Origin: Roseomonas sp.
GTDB taxonomy: Bacteria; Pseudomonadota; Alphaproteobacteria; Acetobacterales; Acetobacteraceae
Direction: 5' to 3'
Assembly (NCBI GenBank): GCA_020249285.1
Contig: JADCFX010000010.1
Span: 1 to 64,000, forward strand
DNA: 64,000 nucleotides
Part shown: piece by piece, positions 62,491 to 64,000 of the stretch
Layout of the letters: every line of letters starts with the position of its first letter
Numbering within the stretch: position 1 is the first letter of the stretch
Position numbers and translations under genes: made by a program
Notes under the pieces: model-generated
Told to the model about the DNA's origin: nothing
What the model saw: the letters and a program-made list of their open reading frames with translations, nothing else
Databases searched by the model: none

Positions 62491-63732
62491 ATGAAAGACG
62501 CCGCCGATGCCGCGCTTGCCGCGCAATATGATGCCTATCCCTATCCGCAGCGGGATGCACGGGATGAGGCCAAGCGCCTGATCATCGGCAGCCCAAGCCA
62601 TTTGCGGGAGGTGGATCATTGGATTTTCGGCGCCCGTTGCCCCGCTGCCCAGCCCTTGCGCGCCCTGGTGGCGGGCGGGGGCAGCGGCGATGCCACTGTG
62701 ATGCTGGCTCAGCAAATGGCGTCCGCCGGGCGGGCCGGCGATGTCACTTGGCTGGATCGTTCGGCGGCGGCCCGGCGCGTGGCGGAAGCGCGGGTCGCCG
62801 CGCGCAAGCTGGGGAATGTGATTTTCCAGGAAGGCTCTTTGCTTGATCTGCCGGGCAGCGGGCTTGGGCCTTTCGATTATATTGATTGCTGTGGCGTCCT
62901 GCACCATTTGCCCGATCCGCTTGCGGGGCTGAAGGCATTGGTTTCAGCTCTGGCGCCTGGGGGCGGCTTGGGCCTCATGGTCTATGCGCCGCATGGGCGC
63001 ACGGGTGTCTATATGGCGCAGGATGCGCTGCGCCTGCTTGCGCCGCCTGATGAAACCCCGGCAGCGCGGGTGGAGGTGGCGAAGCGCCTGTGGCGGCAAA
63101 TGCCGGAAACGGCTTGGCTGAAGCGCAACCCCTGGATCACGGATCATGAAAAGGGCGGCGATGCCGGGCTTTATGATTTGCTACTCAATCCGCGCGATGT
63201 CGCCTTCACGGTACCAGCCTTCAATGCGCTGATTGCGGCGGCGGGCTTGCGGATTGTGTGCCTGGTGGAGCCGCTGCGCTACGACCCGCTTTCCTATCTT
63301 TCCGATCCCAAGCTGCGCCCACGGATCGAAGCAATGGATGTGTTAGAACGCGCCGCCCTTGCGGAAGCCATCACCGGCAATATGGGCGTCCATATCGCCT
63401 ATTGCGTGCGTGCCGATGCGCCCGTGATCACTGCGCCCTGGGATGATCCCGCCGCCATTCCCTGCCTGCGAGAATTGGATGGCGCAAAGCTTGCCGCCAG
63501 CCTGCCGCGCGATGGCGTGTTGCGCGTAAGCTTTGATGGGCTTTCCGTACCCGTGCCCTTGCCGCGTTTGGCCGGTGCAATCCTGTCCCGCATTGATGGC
63601 AAGCGCTGCATTGGCGAGATTGCCGATGATCTGGCGCAGAATGGCACAGCGCGGGAGGTTTTTGCGCGCGAATTCCAGGCGCTGGTGGCCGCGATGGAAA
63701 AGACCAATCGGCTGCTGATCAGCGCCCCATAA
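62491..63732 (+). CDS. SAM-dependent class I methyltransferase with C-terminal helical extension
   Basis: 413 aa. N-terminal AQYDAYPYPQRDARDEAKRL, SAM-binding motif ALVAGGGSGDATVML (about 57-71), acidic post-motif TWLDRSAAARRVAEAR, and YIDCCGVLHHLPDP (about 130-143), all class I methyltransferase features. After about 290 the sequence is helical with IDGKRCIGEIADDLA, a PqqD-like segment. Substrate unknown. Follows the epoxide hydrolase gene on the same strand. Confidence 0.9.
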   Translation: MKDAADAALAAQYDAYPYPQRDARDEAKRLIIGSPSHLREVDHWIFGARCPAAQPLRALVAGGGSGDATVMLAQQMASAGRAGDVTWLDRSAAARRVAEARVAARKLGNVIFQEGSLLDLPGSGLGPFDYIDCCGVLHHLPDPLAGLKALVSALAPGGGLGLMVYAPHGRTGVYMAQDALRLLAPPDETPAARVEVAKRLWRQMPETAWLKRNPWITDHEKGGDAGLYDLLLNPRDVAFTVPAFNALIAAAGLRIVCLVEPLRYDPLSYLSDPKLRPRIEAMDVLERAALAEAITGNMGVHIAYCVRADAPVITAPWDDPAAIPCLRELDGAKLAASLPRDGVLRVSFDGLSVPVPLPRLAGAILSRIDGKRCIGEIADDLAQNGTAREVFAREFQALVAAMEKTNRLLISAP

Positions 63733-63755
63733 AGGAGGCGCTGACGGCGCAAAGT

Positions 63756-64000
63756 TTAACCCTCCCGCGCCTGCTGCGTACCGCGGCAGGAAATCAGCAT
63801 GTTCCGCGTATGGGTGGTGGCAGCGAAGCCCCCGCCGGCAGAACCGCGACGGGAATAGCCGCCGGAACGGTTGCGATCCGTATCGCGGGACAGAATGTCA
63901 TAGCCCCTGGCGCCGCAAATCTCCCCCGCGCGTTCCATGCAGGCGCCCCAATCCCGCATCAACCCGCCGCAATTCACCGCATGGGCGGATCGGCCATCCG
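63756..64000 (-). CDS. small Cys-containing protein, N-terminus cut off by the window edge
   Basis: The frame is open through the right edge, so the start is outside the window; the visible part is about 80 codons. It contains WGACMERAGEICGARGYDIL, then an Arg/Gly/Ser-rich stretch and RNMLISCRG. Paired Cys in C-x-E-x2-G-x2-C and a late Cys resemble a small secreted/lipoprotein domain (C...A...C..GY ... R.M.I.C) seen at the C-terminus of several short envelope proteins. The exact family is unclear. Confidence 0.6.
   Translation of the reverse strand, partial: DGRSAHAVNCGGLMRDWGACMERAGEICGARGYDILSRDTDRNRSGGYSRRGSAGGGFAATTHTRNMLISCRGTQQAREG

Noticed and set aside
1..64000. tRNA, rRNA, CRISPR, IS element or prophage
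   Set aside because: The intergenic gaps are short and I found no cloverleaf, direct-repeat array, transposase or phage gene. This was reading by eye, so a small ncRNA could be missed.

Overview
The window is a 64 kb piece of a GC-rich chromosome from an alphaproteobacterium. Gene content suggests an Acetobacteraceae-type organism (Roseomonas and relatives), though this is inferred from protein families and not from a marker gene. Alphaproteobacterial hallmarks include a TrcR/DUF1013 cell-cycle regulator, DUF1192 and paired YdcH-type small proteins, an aa3 cytochrome oxidase cluster ordered ctaC-ctaD-ctaB-small ORF-ctaG-ctaE-surf1, the hemJ-rho pair, hflK-hflC-DUF2065-degP, and an ELM1-family protein. 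Genes are densely packed on both strands with many 1-4 bp start/stop overlaps. No gene-free stretch exceeds about 300 bases. I see no tRNA, rRNA, CRISPR array, prophage or insertion sequence.

Layout. 1-8.4 kb: the end of an HMG-CoA lyase gene, an unknown gene, a DEAD-box helicase, a DUF3830 protein, a small heat-shock protein, DUF1192, trcR, two YdcH proteins, purE-purK and an OmpA-like porin. 8.4-12.8 kb: a TroA-type Zn/Mn ABC importer (two permeases, ATPase, binding protein) divergent from an ArsR/SmtB-type metal sensor; one permease carries a fused DtxR-like domain. 13-19.1 kb: the aa3 oxidase and its assembly genes. 19.1-28.2 kb: peptidase M32, an overlapping CoA-ester catabolic operon (beta-lactamase-fold protein, HTD2-like hydratase, CitE-like lyase, vWA protein), a carnitine-dehydrogenase-like enzyme, a WYL regulator with a VOC-EVE gene pair, and a D-aminoacylase-family amidohydrolase. 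28.2-33.7 kb: a TPR protein, PBP1A, an MFS transporter and a Phd-PIN toxin-antitoxin pair. 33.7-44 kb: a flavin monooxygenase, an unusual SDR, DegP, DUF2065, HflC/HflK, Mrp, an MBL hydrolase and an M20 peptidase. 44-53 kb: purL, bolA, grxD, a small secreted basic protein, pyrE, ELM1, a GltB-like FMN protein, DUF952, a CoA-transferase and a gamma carbonic anhydrase. 53-64 kb: a TctC-type binding protein, the dTDP-rhamnose operon rfbBACD, rho, hemJ, an acyl-CoA synthetase, an epoxide hydrolase, a methyltransferase and a truncated small cysteine-containing protein.

The points most worth follow-up are these. The oxidase has a coordinated loss of both acidic ligands at the subunit I/II Mg/Mn site (Glu to Gln in CtaC, Asp to Asn in CtaD). 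The metal importer combines a permease-DtxR fusion, an SmtB-like Zn sensor and a 6-2-6 palindrome on the binding-protein start. A dispersed ~95 bp palindromic repeat shows a compensatory base-pair change between copies. An SDR has lost two of its four catalytic residues. A WYL-VOC-EVE module carries a palindromic site in its promoter region.
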